Below are positions 8,323 to 16,515 of a stretch of DNA of 34,534 bases, piece after piece (the first letter of the stretch is position 1; every line of letters begins with the position of its first letter). A model generated the notes under the pieces. The model searched no databases. It worked only from the letters and a program-made list of their open reading frames with translations, and had not been told where the DNA came from. Location of the stretch: assembly GCF_014705605.1 (NCBI RefSeq), contig NZ_JACXIZ010000061.1, positions 1 to 34,534 of the forward strand, read 5' to 3'. Source of the DNA: Paenibacillus sabuli. Its GTDB lineage: Bacteria; Bacillota; Bacilli; Paenibacillales; Paenibacillaceae. Position numbers and translations under genes: made by a program.

Positions 8323-11300
8323 CTTGGAGTTCCCCTTTCGATTTGAGCGCTTCCTCACATTGTACCAGAAAACGCTCCACCAATTCCAATTTCTGTCCAT
8401 CAGCCAGCCCTTGGCCCCGCAGTTGCACGACCAGTCCGCTTTCCTGAACGCCGATCGGCCGCTTGAAGCGGTTCTCGAAGCGCAGGCAGAGCAGATCGAT
8501 TTTTTTGCGGTCCAGCATCGCGCTCCCGCGCGCGCTGAAGGTGAGCGTCAGCTCGTCGGCGCGCTGCCCGATCTGCGTCACGCCGAATTCGCGGCCGAGC
8601 ACCTTCAGCCGTGCGACCGTGAGCAGATTTTCCACCGCGGCCGGCAGGTCGCCGAAGCGGTCGGTCAGTTCCTCGCGCAGATCCTCGCTCTCCTCGAGCG
8701 AACGAATGACGGATACTTTTTTGTAGATTTCGATTTTTTGAATGCTGTCGTAGATATAGTCCGACGGCAAGTAAGCATCGATGCTGATATCGATCTGCGT
8801 CGGAGCGTCGATCTCGACGACCGGCTCGTGGCCGTGCATTTGGGCCTTGCGCTTTTTGATCTCCTCCGCCAGCATCTGCGAATACAGGTCGAAGCCGACC
8901 GAGGCAATGAAGCCATGCTGTTCCGCGCCGAGCAGATTGCCCGCGCCCCGAATCGACAGATCGCGCATAGCGATCTTGAAGCCGGAGCCGAGCTCGGTGA
9001 ATTCCTTGATCGACTGGAGCCGCTTCTCCGCCACCTCGGTGAGCACCTTGTCGCGTTGATAAGAGAAATACGCATAAGCGATGCGATTCGAACGCCCGAC
9101 GCGTCCCCGCAGCTGGTAAAGCTGCGACAGCCCCATCTTGTCCGCATCATGTACGATCAGCGTGTTGACATTGGGAATGTCGACGCCGGTCTCGATAATG
9201 CTGGTGCTGACGAGTACGTCGTATTCCCCGTCGAGGAAGTCGAGGATCGTCTTCTCCAGCTCCTGCTCCGACATCTGGCCATGTCCGACCGCGACGCGCG
9301 CGTCCGGCACGAGCGCGGTGATCTGCTCGGCCATCTGGTAGATGCCCTGGACGCGGTTGAAGAGATAATAGACTTGTCCGCCGCGCGCCAGCTCCCGCTC
9401 GATCGCCTCCCGCACGAGCGAGGCGCTGTATTCGACCACATAGGTCTGCACCGGGAAGCGGTTCTCCGGCGGCGTCTCGATGACCGACAGGTCCCGCACG
9501 CCCAGCATCGACATATGCAGGGTCCGAGGGATCGGCGTCGCCGTCAAAGTCAGCACGTCGACCCCGGTTTTGAGCTTTTTGAGCTTTTCCTTGTGCGACA
9601 CGCCGAAGCGCTGCTCCTCGTCTACGATGAGCAGTCCGAGATCCTTGAAGATCACGTCCTGCGACAGCAGGCGGTGCGTGCCGATGACGACGTCGACGGT
9701 GCCGGCCTTCAGCCCCTTCATCGTCGCCGTCTGCTCCTTGCGCGAGCGGAAGCGGCTCAGCACCTGGATCGTGAACGGGTAATCGGCGAAGCGCTCGCGG
9801 AACGTCTCATAGTGCTGCTGTGCCAGGATCGTCGTCGGCACGAGCACCGCGACCTGCTTGCCCTCGATCGCCGACTTGAAGGCGGCGCGAATCGCCACCT
9901 CCGTCTTGCCGTAGCCGACATCGCCGCACAGCAGCCGGTCCATTGGCCGCGCCCGCTCCATGTCCTGCTTGATCTCGTCGATCGCCCGCAGCTGATCGCG
10001 CGTCTCATCGTAGGGGAAGAGCCCCTCGAATTCCTGCTGATACGGCGTGTCCTTGCCGAAGCGGAAGCCCGGCGAGGACTCGCGCTCGGCATAGAGCTTA
10101 ATCAGATCGTCCGCGATGTCCTGTACGGAGCTGCGGACCTTGTTTTTGACCCGGGTCCACTCGTTGCCGCCCAGCTTATACACCTTGGGCTCTTTTTCTT
10201 CGGAGCCGATATATTTTTGGATCAGATCAATTTGTTCAATCGGTACGGAGAGCTTATCGCCGCCCGCATACAAGATATGCAGATAGTCCTTGTGAATGCC
10301 GCCGATTTCGAGCGTGCCGATGCCCAGGTATTTGCCGATGCCGTGGTTCTGATGCACGACATAGTCGCCTACCTTCAGCTCCGTGTAGCTTTTGATGCGC
10401 TCGGCATTGTCGATCTTTTTCCCGGTACGGCGCACCTTGCGCTGCTTCTGGGAGAACATCTCACCCTCGGTGATGACGACCAGATGCGCGCTCGGCAGCT
10501 CGAAGCCGGTCTGCAGGTTGCCCTCCAGCATCGTCGGCGGCTCGATCTGGTAGTCTTGCAGCACGCGCCGCATCCGCTCCAGCCGTTCGCTGCCGCCGCC
10601 CAGCATGATAACGTTTGCACCGGATTTTTTCCAGCGCTCCATCTCCGTCTTGAGCACATTCATCTGCCCATGGAAATTTTGCATCGCACGGCACATGAAG
10701 TTCAGAATGTTTTGCGGCTGCGTATGCGGAATTTGTCGGAGAAAGAGCGATAAGAACAGCGTCTGGAACGGGCGATGAAACAAAATCTCGTCGGTGTCGC
10801 GCGAGAGCACCAGCCCAGGCAGCGACTTGCCGTTCTGCAGCAGATGCGTCGCCCACTCCGCCTCGTCCCGCTCCAGCTGACGGGCCATCTCGATCAGCCG
10901 TGTCGGCTCGTCGATGATCAGCAGCGTATCCTCCGGCACATAGTCCATGATCGTTTGACGCTCGGGATAGAGCAGCCCCATGTATTTGTACATCTCCGAG
11001 AAGTAGACCTGCTCCCGCAGTTGCTCAATCTCCGCTCCGAGCTCGGTCCGCAGCCGTTCTTTGGCCGTCTTGTCGCTCATCTTCTCCAGCTGCCGCTCCA
11101 GGAGTTCGAAGGTATGCTGCGCGGCCGCCTTGAGACGCCGCTCGTCCGCGAGGACTTCCTTGCAGAGCGGCACGGTATAGTGCTCCAGCTTGTCGACCGA
11201 GCGCTGATCCGATGGGTCGAAGGTGCGGATGGAGTCAACTTCGTCGTCGAACCACTCGACGCGATAAGCATGCGGCTCCGTCAGCGGGAAGAAGTCCACG

Positions 11301-11839
11301 ATGCCGCCGCGGACGCTCATCTCGCCCTTGGCCTCGACCCGATCCGTGCGCTCGTAGCCGAGCGCCACCATCCGCCCGAGGAACGTCTCCAGCGGCAGCG
11401 TATCGCCGACGCGCAGCGGGAGTTGCGCCTGCGCCATCACTTCCTTGACAGGCAAATAGCGCCGTGCGCCGGCGAACGGCACGACGACCACGCCGCGAAA
11501 ACCTTGCGAGAGCCGCACCAGCACATCGATCCGTTGCGCCATCGTCTCCGGCGAGGAGATCGCCGCTTCGGCTGCCACCAGCTCGTTGGCCGGGTACAGC
11601 AGCACATGATCCGGCGTCAGGATTTCCTGCAGATCCTCAGCAATTTTCTGTGCGGCAAACATATTATGGGTCAGAATGAGCAGCGGACGCCGGAGCTCCT
11701 CGTGCAGCGCCGCTGTCATGACTTGACGGGAAGAGCCCGCCAGGCCGGACACCATCTGCTCGCGCATTCCTTGTTGTATACCGGACATGACCGTCTGGAA
11801 GTCATGATCCGCCGTGAAGGCCTCCATTAACGCTTTCAA
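8309..11839 (-). CDS. mfd: Transcription-repair coupling factor Mfd
   Basis: About 1176 residues, the normal length. The N-terminal part is UvrB-like (binds UvrA). An RNA polymerase-interacting domain follows near residue 490 (LKVGDYVVHQNHGIGKYLGI). The RecG-like motor has Walker A GDVGYGKTE near 636, the DEEQ box near 740 (VDEEQRFGVSHK) and motif TATPIPRTLHMS. A TRCF domain lies at the C-terminus. It releases stalled RNA polymerase at DNA damage and recruits UvrABC. The TTG at 11839 is preferred because AAAGAGGTG lies 8 nt before it and the N-terminus then begins MKALMEAF like relatives; GTG at 11869 and ATG at 11863 remain possible. It sits between fin and the prsA-like gene. Confidence 0.97.
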   Translation of the reverse strand: MKALMEAFTADHDFQTVMSGIQQGMREQMVSGLAGSSRQVMTAALHEELRRPLLILTHNMFAAQKIAEDLQEILTPDHVLLYPANELVAAEAAISSPETMAQRIDVLVRLSQGFRGVVVVPFAGARRYLPVKEVMAQAQLPLRVGDTLPLETFLGRMVALGYERTDRVEAKGEMSVRGGIVDFFPLTEPHAYRVEWFDDEVDSIRTFDPSDQRSVDKLEHYTVPLCKEVLADERRLKAAAQHTFELLERQLEKMSDKTAKERLRTELGAEIEQLREQVYFSEMYKYMGLLYPERQTIMDYVPEDTLLIIDEPTRLIEMARQLERDEAEWATHLLQNGKSLPGLVLSRDTDEILFHRPFQTLFLSLFLRQIPHTQPQNILNFMCRAMQNFHGQMNVLKTEMERWKKSGANVIMLGGGSERLERMRRVLQDYQIEPPTMLEGNLQTGFELPSAHLVVITEGEMFSQKQRKVRRTGKKIDNAERIKSYTELKVGDYVVHQNHGIGKYLGIGTLEIGGIHKDYLHILYAGGDKLSVPIEQIDLIQKYIGSEEKEPKVYKLGGNEWTRVKNKVRSSVQDIADDLIKLYAERESSPGFRFGKDTPYQQEFEGLFPYDETRDQLRAIDEIKQDMERARPMDRLLCGDVGYGKTEVAIRAAFKSAIEGKQVAVLVPTTILAQQHYETFRERFADYPFTIQVLSRFRSRKEQTATMKGLKAGTVDVVIGTHRLLSQDVIFKDLGLLIVDEEQRFGVSHKEKLKKLKTGVDVLTLTATPIPRTLHMSMLGVRDLSVIETPPENRFPVQTYVVEYSASLVREAIERELARGGQVYYLFNRVQGIYQMAEQITALVPDARVAVGHGQMSEQELEKTILDFLDGEYDVLVSTSIIETGVDIPNVNTLIVHDADKMGLSQLYQLRGRVGRSNRIAYAYFSYQRDKVLTEVAEKRLQSIKEFTELGSGFKIAMRDLSIRGAGNLLGAEQHGFIASVGFDLYSQMLAEEIKKRKAQMHGHEPVVEIDAPTQIDISIDAYLPSDYIYDSIQKIEIYKKVSVIRSLEESEDLREELTDRFGDLPAAVENLLTVARLKVLGREFGVTQIGQRADELTLTFSARGSAMLDRKKIDLLCLRFENRFKRPIGVQESGLVVQLRGQGLADGQKLELVERFLVQCEEALKSKGELQDVAQ

Positions 11840-11883
11840 CCTTGCGGCACCTCTTTTCTTCATACCCACTCTGCCAAAACAAC

Positions 11884-11914
11884 AAAAAAGAAGCCTCGGC
11901 TTTTGCGCTAAGGC
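11884..11914 (-). terminator. Probable terminator between fin and mfd
   Basis: Arms GCCTTAGC and GCCGAGGC (one mismatch, one wobble) with a 6-nt loop, followed on the minus strand by TTCTTTTTT. It is moderately strong and may allow read-through to mfd. Confidence 0.55.
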
Positions 11915-11958
11915 CAGGCACCCGCGAGTCGTGCGCGCGGGAATCCATCATCATCATT

Positions 11959-12189
11959 TCATTGAAGCGGGTTCGTAACCAACAGCAGCTCGGGATTCGC
12001 TTCAAGCGCTTCCCGGCAATAATCGCATACGATTTTGACTGTTACGTTTCCATCGGGGTTATACGCTATTATATCGCTGCGTTCCTCGGGGGTCAAGAAA
12101 TGAAAGCCAAGGCGGGCCGTCTCCGCGGCTTGGCCGGACAACGAACCTATATTTGTCTTGCAATGTCGACATACGTAATGTACCGCCAT
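11959..12189 (-). CDS. fin: Anti-sigma-F factor Fin
   Basis: 76 residues, the usual size. Two zinc-binding pairs are visible: CRHC near residue 7 and CDYC near residue 56, in the VHYVCRHCKTNIG and VCDYCREALEANPELL contexts seen in Fin (YabK). In B. subtilis Fin is made in the forespore and shuts off sigma-F by binding it, helping the switch to sigma-G. The ATG follows CAGGAGG. It lies between pth and mfd as in B. subtilis. A hairpin directly precedes the ribosome site and a sigma-F-like sequence lies in the end of pth. Confidence 0.93.
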   Translation of the reverse strand: MAVHYVCRHCKTNIGSLSGQAAETARLGFHFLTPEERSDIIAYNPDGNVTVKIVCDYCREALEANPELLLVTNPLQ

Positions 12190-12201
12190 CTTATGCCTCC
12201 T

Positions 12202-12237
12202 GCTTTGCCGTTATACCTTCAGTATGCCCGGCAAAGC
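12202..12237 (-). promoter_or_regulatory. Hairpin abutting the fin ribosome site
   Basis: Perfect 9-bp arms GCTTTGCCG (12202-12210) and CGGCAAAGC (12229-12237) plus an inner partial pairing. On the minus strand the stem ends right before AGGAGG and has no T-run, so it could mark the end of pth mRNA or affect fin translation. Confidence 0.5.
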
Positions 12238-12243
12238 TGAAAT

Positions 12244-12804
12244 TTAACGGTTATATTTCCCCATGGTCGCTTCATAAGGATGCGTGATGGCAAATTCGAG
12301 CGCGTCGCAGGCCTGTTCAATCATGTGCTGCAGCGGTTCGCGTTCGGCGGAGGTGAATTTCGATAGGACATAATCCACAATGCGCTCGCCCGGGGCTGGC
12401 CGCGAGATGCCCATGCGGATCCGGTTAAATTGCTGGGTGCCGGTATGGGCGATAATGGACTTGATGCCGTTGTGGCCGCCGGCACTGCCTTGGTAGCGCA
12501 GCCGAATGCGGCCAATCTCGGTGTCGAGATCGTCATAAACGACGATTCCGTTTGCCAGGTCCGCTTTATAGTAATCCAAAAAAGCGCGTACCGCTTCGCC
12601 TGATAGATTCATATAAGTGGTCGGCTTCAACAGAAACACCTTCTCGCCCGCGATTCGGCCCTCTCCGGCCAGAGCTTTGCACTTATGCGGCTTCCAATCC
12701 AAGCCGTGACGTGCCGCGAGTGCGTCCACCACCATAAATCCGACATTGTGGCGCGTTTGGGCGTACGCGCTGCCCGGATTTCCAAGCCCGACAATCCATT
12801 TCAT
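12244..12804 (-). CDS. pth: Peptidyl-tRNA hydrolase
   Basis: 186 residues, standard length. MKWIVGLGNPGSAYAQTRHN at the start includes the catalytic His within TRHNVGFM (near residue 20). Further motifs are KPTTYMNLSGEAV, VYDDLDTEIGRIRLR with the key Asp, and GGHNGIKSIIAHTGTQQFNRIRMGI. It frees tRNA from peptidyl-tRNA dropped by ribosomes. The ATG at 12804 follows GAGGAAAG; the frame extends to 12855 but that part is not conserved in kind. It lies between ctc and fin as in B. subtilis, but here a plus-strand gene separates it from ctc. Confidence 0.97.
   Translation of the reverse strand: MKWIVGLGNPGSAYAQTRHNVGFMVVDALAARHGLDWKPHKCKALAGEGRIAGEKVFLLKPTTYMNLSGEAVRAFLDYYKADLANGIVVYDDLDTEIGRIRLRYQGSAGGHNGIKSIIAHTGTQQFNRIRMGISRPAPGERIVDYVLSKFTSAEREPLQHMIEQACDALEFAITHPYEATMGKYNR
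12253..12283 (-). promoter_or_regulatory. Candidate sigma-F promoter of fin
   Basis: GCATC (12279-12283), 16-bp spacer and GGGGAAATAT (12253-12262), within the 3' end of pth. It resembles the sigma-F pattern GYWTA / GGNRANAHTR with one mismatch in each element. fin is a sigma-F target in B. subtilis. Confidence 0.35.
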
Positions 12805-12902
12805 GACGTCTTTCCTCAGTTCTGTGCATAATTTTTTAAAATTCGGGACGAACATGCAACGATTTCATGCTGCAATTTGTCTTCTATATGAGGTGATAAA
12901 CA

Positions 12903-13145
12903 ATGGCGAACTTGCTCATCCGCGATACGGAGGCAGAGGAACGTGTTTATTTCAACGGCCAGGTTATCGTCAACGACTGTCATTTCGACGATCATGTAGA
13001 GGCTGACGTGCCGGTTCAGATTTACTTGTCCAACGTCCACCAGGACATTGGGTTCATTGAACAATATTGCTCGCAATATGTCAAGATCAACCACACGTTT
13101 TACGACCGCTCCCGGTTCACCTTTGTTTCCAGACCCGGCTATTAA
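12903..13145 (+). CDS. Conserved-looking 80-residue protein, function unknown
   Basis: The ATG has a strong ribosome site (GAGGTGATAA) and the frame ends just before a strong terminator. The protein is acidic, with aromatic and valine-rich alternation (VYFNGQVIVNDCHFDDH, VPVQIYLSNVHQDIGFIEQY, FTFVSRPGY at the C-terminus), which suggests a small beta-strand fold. It has no signal peptide and no membrane segment; two lone Cys are present. It is transcribed against its neighbours: divergent from pth and convergent with ctc. I do not recognise a named family; small proteins of this kind in Paenibacillus relatives are plausible but this was not checked. An overlapping minus-strand frame (12816-13094) lacks a ribosome site and is less likely. 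Confidence 0.75.
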   Translation: MANLLIRDTEAEERVYFNGQVIVNDCHFDDHVEADVPVQIYLSNVHQDIGFIEQYCSQYVKINHTFYDRSRFTFVSRPGY

Positions 13146-13263
13146 TCTTCTACTTCCCGAGCAGCGAACAAGGCAAAGCGGCTAGGCCGTCTTTATTACG
13201 GCCAAGTTGCTTTCGTTCCGAGAAAGGTTGACAAGGATAAGCGAGATTATATATTTTCTATAC

Positions 13264-13310
13264 TTAAAAAAGAGCCTGCCCGTTGAACGGGCAGGCTCTT
13301 TTTGTTTTTT
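13264..13310. terminator. Bidirectional terminator between the 80-residue gene and ctc
   Basis: A 13-bp perfect stem (13271-13283 with 13287-13299), tri-nucleotide loop, A-run on the left and T-run on the right. It can end both the plus-strand orphan gene and the minus-strand ctc. Confidence 0.9.
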
Positions 13311-13980
13311 AGCTTTCGGACTTGTCGCCCGCCTCGGCATCCTCCGCCTTGTCCTCGGACTCCGACCCGTCGGCGCCGACCAATTCGGGCTCTTCGCCCT
13401 CTTCGCCGGCATCCTCTTCCTCTTCCTTCTGCGGCAAAAGCACAGTCGCGACGACGAGATGCGCCTCGCTGGCCGCTTCGACACCCTTCGGCAGCTTGAG
13501 ATCCTGGACCTGGATGTTCTCCCCGATCTGCAGCGCCGAGACGTCTACTTCTACCGATTCCGGAATATCGCTCGGCAAGCAGGTTACTTCCAGCTCATGC
13601 AGCATGAGCTGCAGAATACCGCCTTCTTGCTCCCCGGCCGCTTCGCCCGTCGTCTCGACACGGACAGTGGTCGTGATTTTTTCGTTCATGTTGATCTGAT
13701 GGAGATCGATATGCATCACCTGACGCGATAACGCATCGCGCTGAATATCGTGAATCATCACCGGTTGCTTGCCGGTTGCTTTCAGCTTGATGTCCAAAAT
13801 GGCATTTGGCTGCGATTTAAGCAGCGCCGCCAATTGCTTTTCGTCGATCGACAGCGCCGTCGTTTCCTTGATTTTGCTGCCGTATACGACGCCAGGCACT
13901 TTGCCTTGGCTGCGTAACTGTCGCAGTTGTCCCTTCGTCACCGCTTCGCGTTCCTCTACTTGTAACGTGATGTTTGCCAT
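13309..13980 (-). CDS. ctc: 50S ribosomal protein L25, general stress protein Ctc
   Basis: 223 residues, the long L25/TL5-Ctc form. The N-terminal half is the 5S rRNA-binding L25 domain (GQLRQLRSQGKVPGVVYG, HDIQRDALSRQVMHIDLHQIN). The C-terminal half is the beta TL5 domain (VEVDVSALQIGENIQVQDLKLP), ending in a very acidic Glu/Asp tail of about 40 residues. It binds 5S rRNA in the large subunit. The ATG at 13980 follows AAGGAGG. The promoter region fits sigma-B control, the classic feature of ctc in B. subtilis. In B. subtilis prs lies between glmU and ctc; here only 146 bases separate them. Confidence 0.95.
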   Translation of the reverse strand: MANITLQVEEREAVTKGQLRQLRSQGKVPGVVYGSKIKETTALSIDEKQLAALLKSQPNAILDIKLKATGKQPVMIHDIQRDALSRQVMHIDLHQINMNEKITTTVRVETTGEAAGEQEGGILQLMLHELEVTCLPSDIPESVEVDVSALQIGENIQVQDLKLPKGVEAASEAHLVVATVLLPQKEEEEDAGEEGEEPELVGADGSESEDKAEDAEAGDKSES

Positions 13981-14023
13981 CGGTATACAAGCCTCCTTGT
14001 CAATTGTGCCAATTGTTATATTG

Positions 14024-14049
14024 TTACCCATTGACCAAGTACTTTAACC
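14024..14049 (-). promoter_or_regulatory. Candidate sigma-B promoter of ctc
   Basis: GGTTAA (14044-14049), a 14-bp spacer and GGGTAA (14024-14029) on the minus strand match the sigma-B consensus GTTTAA / GGGTAT at five of six positions each. It lies about 40 bases before the ctc start. Confidence 0.6.
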
Positions 14050-14126
14050 ACCGCATGCGTCTGTGTCACGATACATGGCTGCGATTGTTCAACCACCGCC
14101 TACCCAAGCAGCTCGCGATAACGGTG

Positions 14127-15527
14127 CTACGGACGACCTTGCTCCTTGCGCGCCTTGGCGCGATTGCGGATCTTGTCGGCGTAGCCGGGCTTGTTGACCT
14201 GGCGCTCCCGCGCGATCGCCAGATCGCCCTCGGGCACGTCCTGGGTAATGGTCGAGCCGGCCACCACGTACGCCCCTTTGCCGACGCGCACCGGCGCGAT
14301 CAGATTGACATTGCTGCCGACGAAGGCGCCGTCCGCAATCTCGGTCAGGGACTTGTTGAAACCGTCGTAATTGACGGTAATCGCTCCGCAGCCGATATTC
14401 ACATCCGCACCGACCTTGGCATCGCCGACGTAGCTCAGGTGCGACACCTTGCTGCCGTCGCCGAGCACGGCGTTCTTGAGCTCGACGAAATTGCCGAGCT
14501 TGCAGCCGCTGCCGAGTTTGGTGCCCGGCCGCAGATTCGCGTAAGGCCCCACTGTGCTGCCGGGCCCGATCTCCGCCCGCTCACTCACGGCGTGCCGGAT
14601 ACAGGCGCCGTCCTCCAGCACCGTGTCGATGAGCTCGGCCTGCGGACCGACGATGCAGTCCTCGCCGATGACCGTGAGGCCGCGCAGGACCGAGCCCGGA
14701 TACACGACCGTATCCGCCCCGATGCGCACGTCCGCTTCAATATAGGTCGTCTCGGGATCGAGTAGGGTCACCCCGCCCAGCATATGCCCGTGATTGATGC
14801 GGCGGCGCATCGCCCGCTCCGCCGCCGCCAGCGCCACCCGATCATTGACGCCCAGCGCTTCGGCCTCGTCCGCGGTGCAATACGCCTCGATGACCTCGCC
14901 TTGACGCTGCAGGATGCCGATGACGTCCGTCAAGTAGTATTCGCCCTGGGTGTTGCGGTTGTCGACCTGCTCCAGCGCGGCGAATAGCTTGCGATTGTCG
15001 AAGCAATACGTGCCCGTATTGATCTCCTTGACCGCCGCTTGCTCGGGCGTGCAGTCCTTCTGCTCTACGATCCGCTCCACTTCGCCGCTCGTCGTGCGGA
15101 TCAGACGTCCGTAGCCGGTCGGATCGGCCAGCTCGGCCGTCAGCACCGTCGCCGCCGCTCCGCGCTCCGCATGCAGCGCAGCCAGCGCCTCGACCGTCGC
15201 CGTCGTGACGAGCGGCGTATCGCCGCAAATGACAATCGTGGTGCCGTCGATCTCGCCGAGCAGCGGCTTCGCTTGAGCCACTGCATGACCGGTGCCGAGC
15301 TGCTCCGCCTGCAAGACGAATTCGGCCCGCTCGCCGAGCTTGGCCTGCACGGCTTCGGCGCCATGACCGACGATGACGATTTTGCGGCTGCATGCCGCTT
15401 CATCGACGACATCCAGCACGTGTGCAGCCATCGGCTTGCCGCATACCGGATGCAACACTTTATACAATTTTGATTTCATGCGCTTGCCCTTGCCCGCAGC
15501 AAGTACAATTGCCATGCGAGTTTTCAC
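14127..15527 (-). CDS. glmU: Bifunctional N-acetylglucosamine-1-P uridyltransferase / glucosamine-1-P acetyltransferase
   Basis: 466 residues. The N-terminal uridyltransferase shows LAAGKGKRMKSKLYKVLHPV (residues 10-29) and the GTGHAV and CGDTPLV motifs. The C-terminal half is a left-handed beta-helix of hexapeptide repeats with the acetyltransferase site around ITVNYDGFNKSLTEIADGAF. It makes UDP-GlcNAc for peptidoglycan and teichoic acids. The start is a GTG at 15527 after GGGGAGGAAG; the internal ATG at 15515 is too far from it. It follows spoVG, with a terminator between them, and precedes ctc. Confidence 0.97.
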   Translation of the reverse strand: MKTRMAIVLAAGKGKRMKSKLYKVLHPVCGKPMAAHVLDVVDEAACSRKIVIVGHGAEAVQAKLGERAEFVLQAEQLGTGHAVAQAKPLLGEIDGTTIVICGDTPLVTTATVEALAALHAERGAAATVLTAELADPTGYGRLIRTTSGEVERIVEQKDCTPEQAAVKEINTGTYCFDNRKLFAALEQVDNRNTQGEYYLTDVIGILQRQGEVIEAYCTADEAEALGVNDRVALAAAERAMRRRINHGHMLGGVTLLDPETTYIEADVRIGADTVVYPGSVLRGLTVIGEDCIVGPQAELIDTVLEDGACIRHAVSERAEIGPGSTVGPYANLRPGTKLGSGCKLGNFVELKNAVLGDGSKVSHLSYVGDAKVGADVNIGCGAITVNYDGFNKSLTEIADGAFVGSNVNLIAPVRVGKGAYVVAGSTITQDVPEGDLAIARERQVNKPGYADKIRNRAKARKEQGRP

Positions 15528-15589
15528 GATGCGCTTCCTCCCCTGTCTCGCCGGTTCTATATCCGCACCTACTATATCGTATTCGCCAC

Positions 15590-15618
15590 CAAAAGAAAAG
15601 AGAGCCTGCTCGGCTCTC
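15590..15618 (-). terminator. Terminator after spoVG
   Basis: A 7-bp perfect stem (GAGAGCC with GGCTCTC), 5-nt loop, then TTTTCTTTT on the minus strand. Confidence 0.85.
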
Positions 15619-15683
15619 TTCCCGTTCCTGCCGCAACACCGCGTGCCGCGGCGTCATACGCCCCTTCACGATTCCAGTATGCG

Positions 15684-15977
<294 letters not shown>

Positions 15978-16011
15978 TCACCACCTTTGCCTATAAAAGA
16001 CTTGGTGTATA

Positions 16012-16037
16012 ATTCCACATCACAGTGCAAAATCCTT
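16012..16037 (-). promoter_or_regulatory. Sigma-H-type promoter of spoVG
   Basis: AAGGATTT (16030-16037), a 14-bp spacer and GAATTAT (GAAT at 16012-16015) on the minus strand, fitting the sigma-H pattern RnAGGAWWW / nnGAAT. Upstream (16038-16080) is very A+T rich, the kind of DNA AbrB binds at spoVG in B. subtilis. Confidence 0.65.
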
Positions 16038-16100
16038 CTTATTTTTGGAAAAATAATGATGAATTCATAAAAAAAAGACTGGGATGCTCGGAATTCGATT

Positions 16101-16493
16101 TTATTCGACAAGAATCGATGCAATGACCTCGATTTCGACAAGCACATCCTTCGGCAGACGCGCCACTTCGACGGTTGAACGAGCCGGCTTGTGCGCGCCG
16201 AACGCTGCCGCATATTCCTCGTTAATCTCCCCGAATTGCGCCATGTCTTTTATAAATACAGTCGCCTTTACGACGTCCGACAAAGAAGCGCCGGCTGCGG
16301 CCAGCACAGCTTCCAGATTGCGAAAAACCTGCCTTGTCTGCTCTTGCACGCCGCCTTCGACCAGCTCACCCGCGGCGGTAAGCGGGATCTGTCCGGAGGT
16401 GAACAGCAAATTGCCCAAGCGCATTGCTTGGGAGTAAGGCCCAATTGCGGCAGGGGCTTGGTCGGTGGATACAATTTCCGGTTGGTTCGCCAT
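16101..16493 (-). CDS. ridA: RidA/YabJ reactive enamine/imine deaminase
   Basis: 130 residues. [20 protein letters not shown] and the C-terminal [20 protein letters not shown] carry the YjgF/RidA signature, including the Arg that holds the substrate carboxylate and the Glu of the active site. It hydrolyses 2-aminoacrylate and similar enamines from PLP enzymes. It follows purR by 22 bases in the same direction, as yabJ does in B. subtilis, so the two are probably co-transcribed. Confidence 0.96.
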   Translation of the reverse strand: MANQPEIVSTDQAPAAIGPYSQAMRLGNLLFTSGQIPLTAAGELVEGGVQEQTRQVFRNLEAVLAAAGASLSDVVKATVFIKDMAQFGEINEEYAAAFGAHKPARSTVEVARLPKDVLVEIEVIASILVE

Positions 16494-16515
16494 CGGTTAT
16501 CATTAGCCTCCTCTA

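Noticed and set aside
8144-10753. 869-codon open frame on the plus strand opposite mfd
   Set aside because: It is antisense to a full Mfd with all motifs. High GC with few stops in this frame explains its length; it has no ribosome site and an abnormal His/Arg/Leu-rich composition.
12826-12854. Sigma-F-like promoter for the 80-residue plus-strand gene
   Set aside because: GCATA and GGGACGAACA are 14 bp apart with two mismatches in the -10, too weak to list.
12816-13094. 92-codon minus-strand frame opposite the orphan gene
   Set aside because: No ribosome site; the plus-strand frame has a much better start and terminator.
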